From contig JADLGO010000067.1 of the NCBI GenBank assembly GCA_020849275.1, forward strand, positions 1 through 64,000: 64,000 nt of DNA, given 5' to 3'. The notes below the pieces were generated by a model. That model ran no database searches. It saw nothing but the letters and a program-made list of their open reading frames with translations, and was not told where the DNA came from. This document shows positions 26,290 to 35,761 of this stretch, in pieces (position 1 is the stretch's first letter; every line of letters starts with the position of its first letter). The DNA is from Chthonomonadales bacterium. Lineage in GTDB: Bacteria > Armatimonadota > Chthonomonadetes > Chthonomonadales > CAJBBX01. Position numbers and translations under genes: made by a program.

Positions 26290-26487
26290 ATGCCACTTTA
26301 CGAGTACGCGTGCGCCCAGTGCGGCGCGCGGTTCACGCTTCTTCAGCCGATGACGGTGGCGCGCGACGGCCACGCCTGTCCGGAGTGCGGCTCCCTGTGC
26401 ACGCGCCGTGTCATGTCTTCGTTCGCCACGTCCGGCGCGGACACGTCTGCCGCGGGCTGCGGGCCTGGGGGCAGCGGCTTTCGCTGA
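26290..26487 (+). CDS. FmdB-family zinc-ribbon protein
   Basis: 65 residues. It starts MPLYEYACAQCGARFTL and has CPECGS at residues about 30-35, which together give the C-x2-C ... C-x2-C zinc ribbon of FmdB-type putative regulators. The tail is Ser/Gly-rich with one more Cys. It was proposed as a regulator of formamidase in one organism but most members are unstudied. It starts at ATG 26290, 50 bp after the UroD-like gene. Confidence 0.85.
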   Translation: MPLYEYACAQCGARFTLLQPMTVARDGHACPECGSLCTRRVMSSFATSGADTSAAGCGPGGSGFR

Positions 26488-26540
26488 GCCACCGGGTCGT
26501 AGACCGGCGGCCGGCGGCCGCTGCTCGTCGATGGACGCCG

Positions 26541-26571
26541 TTGCGGAAAGCTTCGTGCGATCCGGTACAAT
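26541..26571 (+). promoter_or_regulatory. Possible promoter for nuoB-nuoI
   Basis: TTGCGG at 26541-26546 and TACAAT at 26566-26571, with a 19-bp spacer that is longer than ideal. It lies about 105 bp before the nuoB ATG, inside the 189-bp gap after the FmdB gene. Confidence 0.4.
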
Positions 26572-26676
26572 GTGCCTGACGGTATGGTTAGCCTGACTAA
26601 GTGATGTCGCGGAGGGCGCCTCGCGCCGGCGAGCTCGGCGGGTCAGGGCCTCCGCTCTGGGAGGGGGGAAGCGGCA

Positions 26677-27228
26677 ATGGCTCGGACGATCACCGAGATC
26701 GCCGTGCACGACTCGAGCATGGCGTCGCCGACGCTCGGCCCGGGCGGCCAGGGGTTCGTCCTTGCCAGGCTCGAGGAACTGGCCAACTGGGCGCGGCGCA
26801 ACAGCCTCTGGCCCCTCACGTTTGGCCTGGCGTGCTGCGCCATCGAGATGATGGGCGCGGCGGCCTCGCGCTTCGACCTGGCCCGCTTCGGCGCCGAGGT
26901 GTTTCGCCCCTCGCCCCGACAGGCCGACGTCATGATCGTCGCCGGGCGGGTCGCCACCAAGATGGGGCCCGTGCTGCGACAGATCTACGACCAGATGCCC
27001 AACCCCAAATGGGTCATCTCGATGGGCGCCTGCGCCTCCACGGGCGGGGTGTACAACAACTACGCCGTCATCCAGGGTGTGGACCAGATCGTGCCGGTAG
27101 ACGTATATGTGCCGGGCTGCCCGCCCAGCCCCGATGCCCTCATCTACGGCATCATACGCCTGCAAGAGAAGATCAAGGCCGGCTCGTCCGGCCACGTCAT
27201 CGAGTTGACGCCCGCCCTGAAGGCATAG
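26677..27228 (+). CDS. nuoB: NADH-quinone oxidoreductase subunit B (N2 cluster subunit)
   Basis: 183 residues. It carries the last [4Fe-4S] cluster before the quinone in complex I. The cluster ligands are present: the paired Cys in [12 protein letters not shown], Cys in [10 protein letters not shown] and Cys in [13 protein letters not shown]. An N-terminal extension of about 25 residues is Ser/Gly-rich. GGGAGGGGGG stands before ATG 26677. nuoI follows with only two bases between stop and start. Other nuo genes (A, C, D, H, J-N) are not in the window, so this is a detached pair. Confidence 0.94.
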   Translation: MARTITEIAVHDSSMASPTLGPGGQGFVLARLEELANWARRNSLWPLTFGLACCAIEMMGAAASRFDLARFGAEVFRPSPRQADVMIVAGRVATKMGPVLRQIYDQMPNPKWVISMGACASTGGVYNNYAVIQGVDQIVPVDVYVPGCPPSPDALIYGIIRLQEKIKAGSSGHVIELTPALKA

Positions 27229-27230
27229 CA

Positions 27231-27779
27231 ATGGCCAACCCGTTCAGCGCCACGGTCCAGACCTTCCTACCCATCGCGCAGGGCCTCCGACTCACCATGA
27301 GCCACTACCTGCGCATGATGGCCGCGCGCGGCCGCACCCAGGAGACCATCGAGTACCCGGAGGCCCGGCGGGAGTTGCCGCCCCGCACCCGCTGGCGCCA
27401 CTACCTGACCCGCTACGACAACGGCCTGGAGAAGTGCATCGGGTGCAGCCTGTGCGCGGGCGCCTGCCCCGCGCGCTGCATTCTAGTGCAGGCCGGCGAG
27501 AACACCGACGTTAAGCGGTTCTCGCCCGGCGAGCGGTACAGCGTCCGGTACGAGATCAACATGCTGCGCTGCATCTTCTGCGGCTACTGCCAGGAGGCCT
27601 GCCCGACGGGCGCGATCGTGCTGCGCAAGGACTTCGAGCTCTCCGAGTACACTCGCGAGGACGCGCTTTACACGAAGCAGATGCTGCTGGAGCCGTTGCC
27701 GCCGCGTGCGAGGACCGACGCCCCGGCGCCTCGCGCCGAGGGGTCGCCCCCCACGCCCGAGCCGGCCAGTTCCTCGTGA
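27231..27779 (+). CDS. nuoI: NADH-quinone oxidoreductase subunit I (2x[4Fe-4S] ferredoxin-like)
   Basis: 182 residues. Two ferredoxin motifs are clear: CIGCSLCAGACP and CIFCGYCQEACP, with the intervening PGERYSVRYEINMLRC typical of NuoI. It passes electrons toward NuoB within complex I. The C-terminal 30 residues are a Pro/Ala/Glu-rich tail. It is coupled to nuoB (2-bp gap) and is followed by a strong hairpin, so the transcript appears to end after these two subunits. Confidence 0.94.
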   Translation: MANPFSATVQTFLPIAQGLRLTMSHYLRMMAARGRTQETIEYPEARRELPPRTRWRHYLTRYDNGLEKCIGCSLCAGACPARCILVQAGENTDVKRFSPGERYSVRYEINMLRCIFCGYCQEACPTGAIVLRKDFELSEYTREDALYTKQMLLEPLPPRARTDAPAPRAEGSPPTPEPASSS

Positions 27780-27806
27780 TCCCTCGAGCGTCGGCCTTCG
27801 TGAGCG

Positions 27807-27839
27807 GCGAGCAGCCGCCCCCTGGGGGCGGCTACTCGC
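27807..27839. terminator. Bidirectional hairpin between nuoI and acnA
   Basis: Two 16-base arms (27807-27822 and 27824-27839) pair except for one C-A mismatch at the fifth position from the outside. The innermost pairs open to give a 3-nt loop. It lies midway between two convergent stop codons (27779 and 27874), as expected for a shared terminator. No T-run on either strand. Confidence 0.6.
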
Positions 27840-27873
27840 GCTAGCGGCCGGCATCTCGCCGCCCTGGCGCCCT

Positions 27874-30768
27874 CTACTCGCCCCTGACGAGTTGCCGTAG
27901 CACGTACGGCAGAATGCCGCCTCCCAGGTAGTAGTCCACCTCCACCGGCGTGTCGATCCGCACTGTGACCGGCACGGTGTCCCTCTCGCCCGTCGGGCGA
28001 TGGATGACGAGGGTCAGGTCCATCCGCGGCGTCAGATTGGCGGCGATTCCGAGCACCTCGAACGTCTCCTCGCCGGTCAGCGCCAGCGTGGTGGCGCTCT
28101 GGCCCGCCCTGAACTGCAGCGGCAGCACGCCCATTCCCACCAGGTTGGAGCGATGGATGCGCTCGAAGCTCGTGGCCACCACCGCGCGCACGCCGAGGAG
28201 CCGCGTGCCCTTGGCGGCCCAGTCGCGCGAGCTGCCCGTTCCGTACTCCTCTCCCGCGAAGACGAGCAGGGGCGTCCCCGCGGACTGGTAGCGTACGGCC
28301 GCGTCGTAGATGCTCATCTGCTCGCCGCTCGGGTAGTGCACGGTGAAGCCGCCCTCCACCCCGGGCACCATGCGGTTGCGGATGCGCACGTTCGCGAACG
28401 TGCCGCGCACCATGACGTGGTGGTTGCCACGCCGCGAGCCGTAGCTGTTGAAGTCGCGCGGTTCCACGCCGCGCTCCTGGAGGTAGAGGCCGGCCGGGGA
28501 ATTCGCCTTGATGGCCCCGGCCGGGCTGATGTGGTCGGTGGTGACGGAGTCGCCGAAAACGGCGAGAGCGCGCGCCTTGACGATGTCGCCCGGAGCCTCC
28601 GGCGACATGCTGAAGCGGTCGAAGTAGGGTGGCTCCTGGATGTAGGTCGAAGCATCATCCCAGGCGTAGACCTTCCCCGTCGGGCTCTCGATGTCGCTCC
28701 ACAACTCGTTGGCGCCGCCGAGGTCGCCGTACAGGGTCCGGTAGGCCTCGGGGTCGGCCGCGCCCGCGATCGCAGACTGGACCTCCTGCGCGGTAGGCCA
28801 CAGGTCGCGCAGGTAGACGTCGCGGCCCTCGTCGTCCTGGCCGAGCGGGTCGTCCACCAGGTCGACGGACATCGTGCCGGCGAGGGCATAGGCAACTACC
28901 AGCGGGGGGCTCATCAGGAAGTTGGCCTTGATGTTCTGGTGCACGCGCGCCTCGAAGTTGCGATTCCCGCTGAGAACGCTCGCCACCACCAGGTTGTTGC
29001 CCGTGATCGCCTCCTCGAGATGCGGCTCCAGCGGGCCCGAGTTGCCGATACAGGTCGTGCACCCGTAGCCCACCGTCTGGAACCCCAGCGCATCCAGACC
29101 ATCCGCCAGGCCCAGCTTGCGCAGGTACTCGGTGACCACGCGCGAGCCCGGCGCCAGCGATGTCTTGACCGTGGGCCTCACGCGTAGCCCCCGCGCGACG
29201 GCGTTGCGCGCCAGCAGGCCGGCGGCAACCATCACCGCGGGGTTGGACGTGTTGGTGCAGGAGGTGATGGCGGCGATCACAACATCGCCGTGCCCCACAT
29301 CCACCGTCGCGCGCGCGAACTCGCCCGGCGGGACTTCCTCCACCCGGTCCGGGGTGGGCCGGTTCTGCATCATCTCAATCTCGGTGTCCGGGTTCGTGTC
29401 GCGGTCGCTCGTGCAGGGCTCGGAGGCGTTTGGCGCCGTCTCGGTAGCCTGCTCGCCGCCGCCGGTCAGCGGCGTCGCGACGGGTCGATCCGCCAGACTC
29501 ACGCCGGTGCGCACCGTGAATCGCTTCGCCCGGGCGCCCGGCGCAATGCCGTAGCCGCCCTCGGCGGGCGACGCCCCGAGCAGCGCCGCAAAGCGCTCGT
29601 TCACGTCGGCCAGGTCGATGCGGTCCTGGGGGCGGCGAGGGCCCGAGATCGCCGGCCTCACCGAATCAAGGTCGAGCTCAATCACCTCGGAATAGTCGAT
29701 CTCTCCGCCACGCGGCATGCCGAACATCCCCTGCGCCTGGAAGTAGCGCCGGAACGCGTCGACCTGCTCGGGCGGCCTGCCCGTCGCCTCCAGGTAGCGA
29801 CAGGCGTTCTCGTCCACCGGGAAGTACCCCACGGTCGCGCCATACTCGGGCGCCATGTTCCCGATGGTGGCCCGATCGGTCGTCGTCAGCGAGGCCGCCC
29901 CATCGCCATGGAACTCCACGAACTTGCCGACGACGCGCGCCTTGCGCAGCATCTCGGTCACGTGGAGCACCAGGTCGGTCGCCGTGACTCCATCGCGCAG
30001 GGCGCCCTGCATGTGCACGCCGACGACGTCGGGCGTGAGGATGTAGAGCGGCTGGCCGAGCATGCCGGCCTCCGCCTCGATGCCGCCCACGCCCCACCCG
30101 ACGATGCCCAGGCCGTTGACCATGGTGGTGTGCGAGTCGGTGCCAACCAGCGTGTCGGGGTAGTAGACATCGCCGCGCTTGAGCACGCCCCGCGCCAGGT
30201 ACTCCAGGTTAACCTGATGCACAATGCCGATGCCGGGAGGGACGACGTTGAAGCCGTTGAACGCCTGTCGGCCCCACTTCAGGAACTGGTAGCGCGCGCG
30301 GTTGCGCTTGAACTCCATCTCCATGTTCAGGCGCAGCGCGTCGCGAACGCCGGAGTAATCGACCTGCACCGAGTGGTCCACCACCAGGTCAACGGGCACG
30401 AGCGGCTCGATCAGGCCGGGGTCGTGGTCCATGCGGGCGGCGGCGCTGCGCATGGCGGCCAGGTCCACCACGAGTGGAACACCGGTGAAGTCCTGCAGCA
30501 GGATCCGCGCGACCACGAAGGGCACCTCATCGGTGCGCTCGGCGCGCGGGCGCCAGGCGGCGAGCGCCGCCACGTCGGCCTCGCGGACCCGCTTGCCGTC
30601 GCAGTTGCGCAGGACCGACTCGAGCACGATTCGCAGACTGATCGGGAGGCGGGAGATTCGGCCCAACCCGGCCTCCTCGAGCCTGACGAGCGAGTGGAAG
30701 CCCCCGCGATCGCCGGAACCGAGCGCGAAGCGGTCGAAGGTGCCAAACGGGTTGTGCTGCTGCGCCAT
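27874..30768 (-). CDS. acnA: Aconitate hydratase (AcnA/IRP1 type)
   Basis: 964 residues; isomerises citrate to isocitrate. Blocks seen in order: [21 protein letters not shown], the cluster cysteines in [10 protein letters not shown] and [27 protein letters not shown], and the C-terminal swivel domain with [13 protein letters not shown]. It is about 70 residues longer than the usual 890-910, owing to a Glu/Thr-rich insertion before [13 protein letters not shown] 30768 follows GGGAGGGACG. A likely promoter lies at 30864-30893 and a hairpin sits in the leader. The divergent LysR gene is broken, so any LysR control is probably lost. Confidence 0.95.
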   Translation of the reverse strand: MAQQHNPFGTFDRFALGSGDRGGFHSLVRLEEAGLGRISRLPISLRIVLESVLRNCDGKRVREADVAALAAWRPRAERTDEVPFVVARILLQDFTGVPLVVDLAAMRSAAARMDHDPGLIEPLVPVDLVVDHSVQVDYSGVRDALRLNMEMEFKRNRARYQFLKWGRQAFNGFNVVPPGIGIVHQVNLEYLARGVLKRGDVYYPDTLVGTDSHTTMVNGLGIVGWGVGGIEAEAGMLGQPLYILTPDVVGVHMQGALRDGVTATDLVLHVTEMLRKARVVGKFVEFHGDGAASLTTTDRATIGNMAPEYGATVGYFPVDENACRYLEATGRPPEQVDAFRRYFQAQGMFGMPRGGEIDYSEVIELDLDSVRPAISGPRRPQDRIDLADVNERFAALLGASPAEGGYGIAPGARAKRFTVRTGVSLADRPVATPLTGGGEQATETAPNASEPCTSDRDTNPDTEIEMMQNRPTPDRVEEVPPGEFARATVDVGHGDVVIAAITSCTNTSNPAVMVAAGLLARNAVARGLRVRPTVKTSLAPGSRVVTEYLRKLGLADGLDALGFQTVGYGCTTCIGNSGPLEPHLEEAITGNNLVVASVLSGNRNFEARVHQNIKANFLMSPPLVVAYALAGTMSVDLVDDPLGQDDEGRDVYLRDLWPTAQEVQSAIAGAADPEAYRTLYGDLGGANELWSDIESPTGKVYAWDDASTYIQEPPYFDRFSMSPEAPGDIVKARALAVFGDSVTTDHISPAGAIKANSPAGLYLQERGVEPRDFNSYGSRRGNHHVMVRGTFANVRIRNRMVPGVEGGFTVHYPSGEQMSIYDAAVRYQSAGTPLLVFAGEEYGTGSSRDWAAKGTRLLGVRAVVATSFERIHRSNLVGMGVLPLQFRAGQSATTLALTGEETFEVLGIAANLTPRMDLTLVIHRPTGERDTVPVTVRIDTPVEVDYYLGGGILPYVLRQLVRGE

Positions 30769-30806
30769 GTTCGTCCCTCCCGAGAAGATGGAGCCGCGTC
30801 CGCCGC

Positions 30807-30826
30807 GAGGCCGTCCCCGCGGCCTC
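30807..30826 (-). other. Hairpin in the acnA 5' leader
   Basis: 7-bp perfect stem GAGGCCG (30807-30813) with CGGCCTC (30820-30826) around a 6-nt loop, between the predicted transcription start (about 30857) and the ATG (30768). Function unknown; it may be only a by-product of high GC. Confidence 0.3.
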
Positions 30827-30863
30827 CGGGGCATCTCGATCCCCGGCCAGTCCGGCCCTCTCT

Positions 30864-30893
30864 ATTGTACGCTGGTGGAGTATCATGACGCAA
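30864..30893 (-). promoter_or_regulatory. Promoter for acnA
   Basis: Read on the minus strand: -35 TTGCGT at 30888-30893, an 18-bp spacer, and -10 TACAAT at 30864-30869. The predicted leader is about 90 nt. Confidence 0.5.
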
Positions 30894-30961
30894 ATGCGAT
30901 CTCCGAATGGACCACATGACGATCTGGCATGAGCCAAGTCGAACTTCGCCGGAGGCGGCCA

Positions 30962-31849
30962 GTGGACACCTATCAGCTCGAGGCGTTCGAGGCCGTAGTG
31001 ACGCACGGCAGCTTCGCGCGCGCGGCTGCCGACCTCCATCTCACCCAGCCGGCGGTGACACGCCAGATCGCATCGCTGGAGTCATCGCTGCGCACGCGCC
31101 TCTTCGAGCGCCTCGGCCGCGGTGTCCGCATCACCAGCTCCGGCGAAGCGCTGCACCTGCAAGCCGGGGCCATCGTGCGGCTGGTGGCGGCCGCGCGCGA
31201 GGAGATGGCGGACATCGAGGCGTGACGCGCGGGCTATGTCGCCATCGGCGCCAGCACCACCCTCGCCGCCTACGTTCTACCAGAGGCGCTGGGCGCGTTC
31301 CGCCGAGCGCATGGGCGCGTCGTCATCTCGGTGCACACCGGGCTCTCGTCGGAGGTCGTGGAGATGGTGCGATCTGGGCAGTCGGACCTCGGACTGGTAA
31401 CGATCGAGACGCCCGATCGCGCGCTGACGCAGGCGGTGCTCGGCCCCTACGAAACGCGCGCCGTGGTGCCGGCCGGCCACCCGATGGCCGCGCACGGTGA
31501 GGTGGGCGTGGAGGAGCTTGCCCGCTGGCCGATGCTGCTGATGGAGACGGGCACCAGCCTGCGCGCCTTCGTGGACCGGCTGATGTCCTCGGCGGGAGTG
31601 GAGGAGCAGGTGAGCGTGGAGATCGTCAATGTGGAGGCCATCAAGCGCATGGTTGAGGCCGGAATCGGGATCAGCTTCCTGCCCGAGGTGACCGTGCGCG
31701 AGGAGGCGCGTGCCGGCCGCCTGGTCGCAATCCCCATCGCCGGGGTCCGCCAGGCGCACCGGCGCATCGTGCTTGCGAAGCAGCGCAGCCGCGCGCTGGC
31801 GCCGGCCGGCCGCGCCTTCGCGGCGCTCCTCGAGGATCGCCTCGCGTGA
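30962..31849 (+). pseudogene. LysR-family regulator interrupted by one in-frame TGA
   Basis: The frame from GTG 30962 (GGAGG eight bases upstream) encodes a normal LysR winged-helix domain: YQLEAFEAVVTHGSFARAAADLHLTQPAVTRQIASLE. At codon 88 (31223-31225) there is a TGA. The same frame then continues without another stop to 31849 as a complete effector domain (YVAIGASTTLAAYVLPEALGAFRR ... GIGISFLPE). No shift is needed, so one base change, for example from CGA, explains the break. The upstream part alone would give a DNA-binding fragment. A sequencing error or a very recent mutation cannot be separated by eye. Confidence 0.85.
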
Positions 31850-31870
31850 GCGAGCGGTACAGCGCCGAGG

Positions 31871-32503
31871 TCATGCGCGCTCTGCCGCGGCACGGCGACG
31901 GTGCCGCACGATCTCGATGAAGGCCGGCAGTACCGACAGCGCGATGACGGCAATGATCGCCAGGGCGAAGTTGCTCTTCACCACCGGCAGGCCGCCGAAG
32001 AAGTAGCCCGCGTAGACGCAGACGCCGACCCAGAGCGCCGCGGCCCCGACGCTGTAGGCCAGGAAGCGCGGGTAGGTCATAGCCCCTACCCCGGCCACGA
32101 ACGGCGCGAACGTTCGGACGATCGGCACGAAGCGGGCCATGATGATGGTCTTGCCGCCGTGACGCTCGAAGAAGGCATGGGTACGTTCGAGATGCTTGCG
32201 ATTGAGCAGGCGCGACGAGTCGCCGCGGAGCAGGCGCGGGCCCAGGAACTTGCCGACCGCGTAGTTCACGTTGTCGCCCAGGAGCGCCGCGCACATGAGC
32301 AGCGGGACGATCACGCTCACGCTGAGGGCGCCCGTGCCGGCCAGCGCCCCGGCCGCAAACAGGAGCGAGTCGCCCGGCAGAAAGGGCGTCACGACGAGCC
32401 CCGTCTCACAAAAGACGATCAGGAACAGAAACAGGTACGTCAGGCTTCCGTAGTTCTCGAAGATCTCTCTCAGGTGCTTGTCGAGATGCAGGATCAGGTC
32501 CAA
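31871..32503 (-). CDS. DedA-family inner-membrane protein
   Basis: 210 residues with about five hydrophobic segments. Family motifs are the reentrant FLPGDSLLFAAGAL loop and ARFVPIVRTFAPFVAGVG with the conserved Arg. DedA proteins support membrane homeostasis; some translocate undecaprenyl phosphate or phospholipid. TTG 32503 is chosen: GAGGAG sits eight bases upstream and the product has normal length, whereas ATG 32647 would read into the end of the glycosyltransferase gene. Last gene of the queA-HTH-GT4-DedA run. Confidence 0.85.
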   Translation of the reverse strand: MDLILHLDKHLREIFENYGSLTYLFLFLIVFCETGLVVTPFLPGDSLLFAAGALAGTGALSVSVIVPLLMCAALLGDNVNYAVGKFLGPRLLRGDSSRLLNRKHLERTHAFFERHGGKTIIMARFVPIVRTFAPFVAGVGAMTYPRFLAYSVGAAALWVGVCVYAGYFFGGLPVVKSNFALAIIAVIALSVLPAFIEIVRHRRRAAAERA

Positions 32504-32529
32504 TCGTCGCTCCTCTTCGCGCTCGCGGC

Positions 32530-33714
32530 TCAGCGCGGCGCTGTCGGCGCCACCGGCTTCACGCGCGCGGCGAGCGCTGCATCGTATACGGTGAGGACTC
32601 GCCGCGCCATCGCATCGGGCGTGTGGCCGCGCGCGTTGCGGAGGCAATTCCTGCGAAAGCGCGCGCGCAGGCGCGTGTCCTCCAGCAGCCAGCGAACGCG
32701 CTCCGCGAGGGCCGCCGACTCCGGGGGGACCACGAACCCATCTTCTCCGTCACGCACCGTCTCCGATGCCCCGCCGCCGCGCGCCACGACGCACGGCGTC
32801 CCGGCGGCGCGCGCCTCCGCCATCACGAGCCCTTGCGTCTCCGTGGTCGACCCGAACACGAACACGTCCGCGGCGGCATAGACCGGCGTCAGCTCGTCGT
32901 GCGGAACGGGCCCGGCGAACCGCACGCGCGCGCCGCCGGCCAGGCCCTGGGCGGCGGCGCGGCACTCCTCCAGGTGCGGCCCACCGCCGACCACCAGCAA
33001 CCGCGCGGCGGGATGGCGCTGCCAGACCGCGTCGAAGGCCGCCAGCACGAGCTCCAAATTCTTCTCCCGCGCGATTCGGCCGACGTAGAGCAGGAGCGGG
33101 TCGTCCGGCCCGATCCCCCAGCGCTTGCGCGCGCCGAGGCGCGCCTCCGGCGTCAGGAGAGCCGGATCGGGGAGAGGCACGGCCGTCGGCACCGCCGTCA
33201 CGGGCGCGGTAACGCCGTAGCCACGCAGCGACCTCTCCGCCACGGCGGAAGGCACGATCACCTGCGCGCAGCGGTTGTAGTACTCGGGGATCCACCAGCG
33301 CAGCGCGGTCTGGATGGCCGGCTCGGGCAGGAAGGAGAGGTAGTGGGCATAGTGGTTGTAGAGGGTGTGGTACGTCGACACCAGCGGCAGATCGAGCCGC
33401 CGCGCCACGCGCGCGGCGAGCATGCCCACGAAGAAGGGGTTATGCGAGTGCACGATGTCCGGTGCCGCGCGGCGGATGGCCCGGCGCAACTTCGGGAACC
33501 AGGGGTAGGCGAACGGGTAGTCGCGGTTGAGAGGAGTCTGCACCGAGGGCACACGCAGGATGAAGGGCCCGGCGTCGATGTGCTCGGAGAAGTGCGGCGC
33601 CACGACGAAGACGTGGTGTCGCAGGGCGCGGAGTTGCTCTACCAGTGTGCGTACCGACGTCGTGACGCCGTTCTGCACGGGCTCGTAGCACTCCGAGAAC
33701 ATGCCAATACGCAT
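32530..33714 (-). CDS. Family 4 glycosyltransferase
   Basis: 394 residues, GT-B fold. The N-terminal MRIGMFSECYEPVQNGVTTSV and DIVHSHNPFFVG match the glucosyl/mannosyl-diacylglycerol and PimB-like GT4 group. The donor-binding C-terminal domain has LLYVGRIAREKNLELVL and GSTTETQGLVMAEARAAGTPCV, with the E-x7-E motif. An acceptor lipid is likely from similarity but unproven. Adjacent DedA supports a membrane-lipid role. 26 bp separate its stop from the DedA start. Confidence 0.88.
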   Translation of the reverse strand: MRIGMFSECYEPVQNGVTTSVRTLVEQLRALRHHVFVVAPHFSEHIDAGPFILRVPSVQTPLNRDYPFAYPWFPKLRRAIRRAAPDIVHSHNPFFVGMLAARVARRLDLPLVSTYHTLYNHYAHYLSFLPEPAIQTALRWWIPEYYNRCAQVIVPSAVAERSLRGYGVTAPVTAVPTAVPLPDPALLTPEARLGARKRWGIGPDDPLLLYVGRIAREKNLELVLAAFDAVWQRHPAARLLVVGGGPHLEECRAAAQGLAGGARVRFAGPVPHDELTPVYAAADVFVFGSTTETQGLVMAEARAAGTPCVVARGGGASETVRDGEDGFVVPPESAALAERVRWLLEDTRLRARFRRNCLRNARGHTPDAMARRVLTVYDAALAARVKPVAPTAPR

Positions 33715-33761
33715 GGACGTTGCCTGATGCCGCCGCCGTGGAACGCGCTCGGGCCGTGCGC

Positions 33762-34700
33762 CTACCGGCTCCGGGCCGCGCTCTGCGCCTCAAGAAACGC
33801 CAGCACGTCGGAAAGCCGGAATCGCCGCTGGTCGCCACTGGTTCGCTGATGCGTCAGCAGACCGCGGTTGGTGTACCGTCGCACCGTGGTCGGGCACACG
33901 TTCAGGAGCCTGGCCGCGTCCTCAAGCGACAGAGTCGGGTCCAGCAGGCGGCCGAGCAACTCCAGTCGACTCTCACGGAACTGCCGGCGGTAGGAGCGTT
34001 GCGCCGTCTCATCGGGGCCCATCGCCACCAGCGTCTGGATGTGCCTGGGCACCAGCCCCCAGAGCGTGGCCGCATCGATCTCCTCGACGACCTCGGCGGG
34101 CCGCACGTTCCGCGCGTGGCGGGCCTTGCGGGCCGGCGTCCGGCGCGCCGCGACGGCAGGCGTGCCCCCCGCCGCCGCGCCGGCCGCGTCAGGTGCGGCG
34201 GGCTCCGCCTCGCCGCCGGTGGCGATGGGCTCGTTGCGGGCGAGCAGGTCGTCTGCCGCGCGCGCAGGCTCGGCATGAACCGGGGGTTCGGCGGCGGCGG
34301 GGGGTTCGGACGCCGCAAGCATGGGCCGCTCCGCCGCCGGCGCCTCGTCGAGCGGAGCGGGCTCCGGAGACGGCGCCTCGTCGAGCGGAGCGACGGGCGC
34401 GGGAGCCGGCGCGGACGCCATGCGCGCGCGCAGGAAGGGCAGGTACTGGTCGATCTCGGGTAGCTCGACGCTGTCGCCCCCCTGCGGCGGGTCGGCGGAC
34501 GCAGCCGAGGCAGGAGGCGCCTCCGGCGGAGCGGGAGCGACGGCCGCCTCAGCGGGCGGCGGCTCCACGATGCCAGCGCCGGCCGCGGCGGGAGAGGCGC
34601 CCGGCCGCGCGCCCGACTCGCCCGCCTGCCTCCCGGGCCCCTCGGACTCCACGTCAAGAAACTGGTCGTCAAGCCACTTCTGCCACTCGTCCAGCCTCAC
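33762..34700 (-). CDS. Helix-turn-helix (MerR/excisionase-type) protein with long disordered linker
   Basis: 312 residues. A short N-terminal segment (RLDEWQKWLDDQFLD) is followed by about 190 residues rich in Pro, Ala and Glu, with the repeat PLDEAP occurring twice. The last 55 residues are a winged-helix module: LSLEDAARLLNVCPTTVRRYTNRGLLTHQRTSGDQRRFRLSDVLAFLEAQ. It is probably a DNA-binding regulator, target unknown. The start is GTG 34700 after GGGGAGGG; the upstream ATG would lie inside queA. In one run with queA, GT4 and DedA. Confidence 0.75.
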   Translation of the reverse strand: MRLDEWQKWLDDQFLDVESEGPGRQAGESGARPGASPAAAGAGIVEPPPAEAAVAPAPPEAPPASAASADPPQGGDSVELPEIDQYLPFLRARMASAPAPAPVAPLDEAPSPEPAPLDEAPAAERPMLAASEPPAAAEPPVHAEPARAADDLLARNEPIATGGEAEPAAPDAAGAAAGGTPAVAARRTPARKARHARNVRPAEVVEEIDAATLWGLVPRHIQTLVAMGPDETAQRSYRRQFRESRLELLGRLLDPTLSLEDAARLLNVCPTTVRRYTNRGLLTHQRTSGDQRRFRLSDVLAFLEAQSAARSR

Positions 34701-34734
34701 CGGATCTGACCCTCCCCGGCGGCGCGCGCCGCGC

Positions 34735-35751
34735 CTACGCCACCAGCATGGCGTCACCGAAACTGTAGAACCGAAACCGCGCCTCGATCGCCGCCTGGTA
34801 GCAGGCCGCCACCTGCTCGCGTCCACCGAGCGCGGACACGAGCATCAGGAGCGAAGACCTTGGCAGGTGGAGGTTGGTCAACAACACATCCACGGCACGG
34901 AACCGGTAGCCCGGAGTGATGAACAGGCGGGTGACGCCAGTGACGGGGCGCACCGTCCCGTCCTCGTCCGCGGCGGCCTCGAGCGCGCGCGCGACCGTCG
35001 TGCCGATCGCCACAATGCGCCCCTCGGCGGCGTTCACCGCGCGCGCGGTCGCCTCCGGCACCGTGTGCCACTCGCCGTGCATGGCGTGGTCCTCGACACG
35101 CTCGGTTCGAACCGGCCTGAACGTGTCCACCCCCACGTGCAGAGTCACGAACGCCGTCCGCACGCCGCGTGCGCGTAACTCCTCCAGCATCTCCGGCGTG
35201 AAGTGAAGGCCCGCCGTCGGGGCCGCCGCCGAGCCGCCAGCCGACGCGTATACCGTCTGGTAGCGCTCCTCGTCCTCCAGCCTCGTGTGAATGTACGGCG
35301 GCAGTGGCGCGGCGCCGGCGCCGGCGAGGCGATCGCGCGCGCCGGCGTCCGCGAGTCGGAGTACGCGCGCCCCGTCGGATCGGATGCCAACGACGCACGC
35401 CCCCAACGCCTGCCCGCCGGCAATCGGCAGCACGAGCGTGTCGCCGGAGCGCGCGCGCCTGCCCGGCCGCACCAGGGCCGCCCAGTCCGCGTCCCCTTCC
35501 GGGGCGATCAGGAGCACCTCCACAGGTCGCCCGTCCTCGCGCCTGGCGGCCAGACGGCGCGCGGTGACGCGGGTGTCGTTGAAGACAGCCACGTCGCCCG
35601 GGAACAGGTACTCCGGCAGGTCGGCGAACCGGCGCAGCGCGATGGCGCCCGACCGCCGCTGGAGCACCATTAGGCGGCTCTCGCCGCGAGGCAGGGGCGC
35701 CTGGGCGATGAGCTCCGGAGGCAGCACGTAGTCGAAGTCGTCGGTTCGCAT
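34735..35751 (-). CDS. queA: S-adenosylmethionine:tRNA ribosyltransferase-isomerase
   Basis: 338 residues. Makes epoxyqueuosine in tRNA by transferring the ribosyl moiety of SAM. Blocks are DFDYVLPPELIAQAPLP, FNDTRVTARRL, TAGLHFTPEMLEELRARG, VTLHVGVDTFRPV and TRLFITPGYRFRAVDVLLTNLHLPRSSLLMLVSAL. Length is normal. ATG 35751 is taken as the start because an ATG at 35763 overlaps the -10 box of the promoter just upstream. The transcript would then be leaderless or nearly so. Other queuosine genes are not in the window. Confidence 0.95.
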   Translation of the reverse strand: MRTDDFDYVLPPELIAQAPLPRGESRLMVLQRRSGAIALRRFADLPEYLFPGDVAVFNDTRVTARRLAARREDGRPVEVLLIAPEGDADWAALVRPGRRARSGDTLVLPIAGGQALGACVVGIRSDGARVLRLADAGARDRLAGAGAAPLPPYIHTRLEDEERYQTVYASAGGSAAAPTAGLHFTPEMLEELRARGVRTAFVTLHVGVDTFRPVRTERVEDHAMHGEWHTVPEATARAVNAAEGRIVAIGTTVARALEAAADEDGTVRPVTGVTRLFITPGYRFRAVDVLLTNLHLPRSSLLMLVSALGGREQVAACYQAAIEARFRFYSFGDAMLVA

Positions 35752-35761
35752 CGGCCGCCTC

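Noticed and set aside
30881-30900. LysR operator (T-N11-A type) between acnA and lysR
   Set aside because: Only an imperfect CGCA-N2-TGCG repeat is visible, and the regulator gene is broken.
30962-31849. Selenocysteine or programmed read-through at the LysR TGA
   Set aside because: The position is a normal residue linking the two LysR domains, not a redox site, and no SECIS-like structure is seen right after it. A point mutation is simpler.
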